Source: Rheinheimera faecalis (GTDB lineage Bacteria; Pseudomonadota; Gammaproteobacteria; Enterobacterales; Alteromonadaceae). From it: a stretch of DNA of 64,000 nucleotides. Positions within the stretch are counted from its first letter, which is position 1; each line of letters starts with the position of its first letter. A model generated the notes under the pieces. The model was not told the origin of the DNA, searched no databases, and saw nothing but the letters and a program-made list of their open reading frames with translations. Shown here piece by piece: positions 62,187 to 64,000 of this stretch. The DNA lies in the NCBI RefSeq assembly GCF_021290965.1, contig NZ_JAJOYT010000014.1, positions 1 through 64,000 on the forward strand. Direction: 5' to 3'. The translations under genes and the position numbers were made by a program.

Positions 62187-62930
62187 TTACATCTGACGGA
62201 ACAAGGCCACTGCTTGCTGGTAATTCTGCAGCGCCAAAGCTGCATCATAACGCTCGCCTTCATCGCGCATAAAAGCATGCTGGGCATTGCATTCATACCA
62301 GCTAAAACTGACTTTGGCCTCCGTTAATTGTTGATACACCTTTTGACGCCCTTCCGGGGATACATGAGGATCCTGTTTACCCCAAACCATCACCAGTTCG
62401 CCCTGAATATCAGCAGCACGGCCCAGGGTTTGCTGACCTTCGCCACAAGGCAAAGTATCACTGTGTAGATCTGTGGCATACAAGCAATAGGTGGCTTTAA
62501 TAGCCGGATTCAAAGCTGCACGAAACGCCAGATGGCCGCCAATACAAACGCCCATAGCCCCTACTTCTGGTCGGACATAAGGCAAGGTTTTTAAATAATC
62601 CAACATCACCTGATTGTCGCTATCGTAGCTTTCCAGTGGTTTAGTCCATTTGTCCTGATTGCCTTTGTCTTTGCCCGCGTCGTCATAAGCAAGCACGGTG
62701 CCCAGCGGATTTAACTCATGAAAAATCTCAGGCACCAGCACGACAAAACCATGACTGGCCAGAATGGCTGCACTGCGGGCAATAGGAGCCGTTTGCTGGA
62801 AAATTTCTGAATAAAACAAAATAGCCGGATAAGTTTTACCTGCTGTAGCTGCGGCTAAAGGCTGGTACTGATACACCTGCATGGGCCCTGTTGGTGTAAT
62901 TAAGGTGACTTGGCTTTGTTCAATTTGCAT
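62187..62930 (-). CDS. dienelactone hydrolase family protein
   Basis: A 247-aa alpha/beta hydrolase. The nucleophile elbow is GVCIGGHLAF with Cys in the nucleophile position, as in dienelactone hydrolases; the Asp is in WGKQDPHVSPEG and His in NAQHAFMRDEG. It may open lactones or cleave esters. I chose ATG 62930; the frame reaches 63107 only because dispersed repeat copy 3 has no stop in this frame, and the 59 extra codons are partly repeat sequence. Confidence 0.87.
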   Translation of the reverse strand: MQIEQSQVTLITPTGPMQVYQYQPLAAATAGKTYPAILFYSEIFQQTAPIARSAAILASHGFVVLVPEIFHELNPLGTVLAYDDAGKDKGNQDKWTKPLESYDSDNQVMLDYLKTLPYVRPEVGAMGVCIGGHLAFRAALNPAIKATYCLYATDLHSDTLPCGEGQQTLGRAADIQGELVMVWGKQDPHVSPEGRQKVYQQLTEAKVSFSWYECNAQHAFMRDEGERYDAALALQNYQQAVALFRQM

Positions 62931-63008
62931 AAAAGTTGGTCTGAAATAGAAGGCTGGGCTTCCATCATAATCAGCAAAATACAAAGGCACCAGAGTGTTT
63001 TTACTATC

Positions 63009-63134
63009 TATACCCAAGTAATTGCAGTTGTAGCGAGGCGGCAAGCTTTCGAGACCCCAGGAGCATAGTAAACCTATGAGACTGGGGCGAGAGGGTGAAG
63101 TCAACAAAGCTACAGCTTCAAGTAAGACGGGTAT
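63009..63134 (+). repeat. dispersed structured repeat, copy 3
   Basis: About 126 bp with TATACCC / GGGTATA ends, in the gap between the divergent hydrolase and SIMPL genes. Central pairing is CCCCAG...CATAG / CTATG...CTGGGG with a different loop (TAAAC), and flanking pairing is GTTGTAGC / GCTACAGC. Compared with copy 2, one C-G pair of this stem has become T-A on both sides. Confidence 0.88.
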
Positions 63135-63201
63135 ATACAGTATTAATCAGCCATTCAGCTACTCTGCATACACTTAGCTTATCTAAATGTAAGGAGTTTA
63201 T

Positions 63202-63909
63202 ATGGTCCAGTCCCGCTCATGGGTTGCTGCCGCAGTATTAGCCGCAGGTATGGTTGCAGGTAGCGCCATTTTAGCCAGTAGCCTGATTGAATTCAGAGCT
63301 ATGGAGCGTGTGGTGCAGGTGAAAGGGTTGTCGGAGCGCGAAGTAGCCGCAGATACTGTGATTTGGCCTATTAAATTTAACGATGTCGACAATAACCTGA
63401 CCACACTGGTGGCTAATGTTGAACGTAAAAACGAGCAAATTCAGGCGTTTTTAAAGTTACAGGGCTTTAGTCAAAAAGAAATTACTGTCGCTGTGCCACA
63501 AATTGTCGATCGTCAGGCCGGTTATTACGACCCCAATGCCAATCAGATGCGTTATACGGCCAGCTCTACTGTGACTGTGTACAGCAGCAATGTTGATTTA
63601 GTGCATCAGGCCATGGCGAAGTTACTGGAATTAAGCAAAACAGGTATAGCCATAGCAGGTCAGGACTACGACAGTAAACCCGAATTTATTTTCAGTGGTT
63701 TAAATGAATTAAAACCCGACATGATTGCAGAAGCGACGCGCAATGCCCGTGAAGTGGCCACTAAATTTGCAGCCGATTCAGACAGTAAACTGGGCAAAAT
63801 TAAAACCGCCAGCCAGGGTCAGTTCAGTATTACTGACCGTGACAGCAATACGCCTTATATCAAAAAAGTCAGAGTAGTAGCGACAGTTGACTACTACCTG
63901 TCAGATTAA
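63202..63909 (+). CDS. SIMPL domain (DUF541) protein
   Basis: A 235-aa envelope protein with one N-terminal hydrophobic segment (VAAAVLAAGMVAGSAILA) and a SIMPL domain starting RVVQVKGLSEREVAADTVIW and ending KKVRVVATVDYYL. Members are periplasmic and have been linked to immune signalling mimicry and stress; the function here is unknown. TAAGGAG lies before the ATG. A lipoprotein gene starts 14 bases downstream, so the two may be co-transcribed. Confidence 0.88.
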   Translation: MVQSRSWVAAAVLAAGMVAGSAILASSLIEFRAMERVVQVKGLSEREVAADTVIWPIKFNDVDNNLTTLVANVERKNEQIQAFLKLQGFSQKEITVAVPQIVDRQAGYYDPNANQMRYTASSTVTVYSSNVDLVHQAMAKLLELSKTGIAIAGQDYDSKPEFIFSGLNELKPDMIAEATRNAREVATKFAADSDSKLGKIKTASQGQFSITDRDSNTPYIKKVRVVATVDYYLSD

Positions 63910-63922
63910 AACGGAGCTTATG

Positions 63923-64000
63923 ATGAAAAAAGCATTGTTGATGACTACAAGTATTGCCGCACTGCTGACACTGACAGGTTGTGCGGTACGAGGCCCCACT
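63923..64000 (+). CDS. lipoprotein, start only (runs off the window)
   Basis: Only 26 codons are visible: a signal peptide with a lipobox (LTLTGCAVRG). ATG 63923 has GGAG six bases upstream; an ATG one codon earlier is closer than ideal. It follows the SIMPL gene by 14 bases. The mature protein lies outside the window, so no function can be given. Confidence 0.7.
   Translation, partial: MKKALLMTTSIAALLTLTGCAVRGPT

Noticed and set aside
62931-63107. N-terminal extension of the dienelactone hydrolase
   Set aside because: It is translated partly from the dispersed repeat and has no counterpart in the family.
1-64000. CRISPR arrays, tRNA or rRNA genes, insertion sequences and prophage
   Set aside because: None seen: no regularly spaced identical repeats, no cloverleaf or rRNA stretches noticed, and no transposase or phage structural gene.

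Overview
The window is a chromosomal segment of a free-living Gammaproteobacterium. The gene content (rraB, rlmA, rlmC, rlmJ, yfiF-type methyltransferase, acpH, sixA, yjjX, ahpCF, S46 peptidase, several chemotaxis and GGDEF proteins), short intergenic spaces and moderate GC suggest the Alteromonadales/Chromatiaceae group, with Rheinheimera or a close relative as my best guess (inference, not checked by search). No rRNA, tRNA, CRISPR array, transposase or prophage was seen.

Layout. 1-1820: three 81-bp attC-like sites separate four small gene cassettes, all read on the minus strand (frameshifted zinc-ribbon gene, 33-aa membrane peptide, 101-aa membrane protein, EcsC-family protein). The right end is a lone core site and no integrase gene lies next to it. 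2.0-13.5 kb: housekeeping and transport genes (excalibur protein, S46 dipeptidyl-peptidase, POT peptide transporter, YccF, DUF417 protein, alkyltransferase-like protein, ZIP transporter, 2H phosphoesterase, EamA and MFS exporters). 13.6-19.4 kb: the SOS mutagenesis operon imuA-imuB-dnaE2 behind a near-perfect LexA box, followed by an unknown gene. 19.5-25 kb: K+ channel, HAD phosphatase plus Na+/solute symporter, and a LysR regulator divergent from doxX-pirin. 25-36 kb: PAS chemoreceptor, lipoproteins, acpH/sixA, rraB and a yebC paralogue, yjjX, FMN reductase, GGDEF protein, and a cold-shock/excalibur fusion. 36-44 kb: ahpC-ahpF, lytic transglycosylase, a seven-repeat lipoprotein, and a LytS/LytTR-type two-component system preceded by a 44-aa peptide gene. 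44-52.4 kb: rRNA methyltransferases, S1/P1 nuclease, a REC-helical-repeat protein, a YciU-like DNA mimic, and a tandem Cache-like sensor whose C-terminal CheW-like region appears to have decayed. 52.4-64 kb: an HD-like unknown protein, a metallopeptidase/GGCT/serine hydrolase operon, an orphan GAF-fused secretion ATPase, an Aer-type receptor, rlmC, a dienelactone hydrolase, a SIMPL protein and the start of a lipoprotein.

Non-coding structure: three copies of a ~125-bp dispersed repeat (near 5.0, 22.6 and 63.1 kb) share a base-paired architecture in which one stem position covaries, and one copy supplies the stop codon of the LysR gene. A different element near 52.35 kb is a 36-bp unit repeated twice. 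The most notable signals are the integrase-less cassette cluster, the structured dispersed repeat, the eroded CheW tail and the SOS operon with its unknown fourth gene.

Functions are assigned from recognisable motifs and remembered families; no database search was run.
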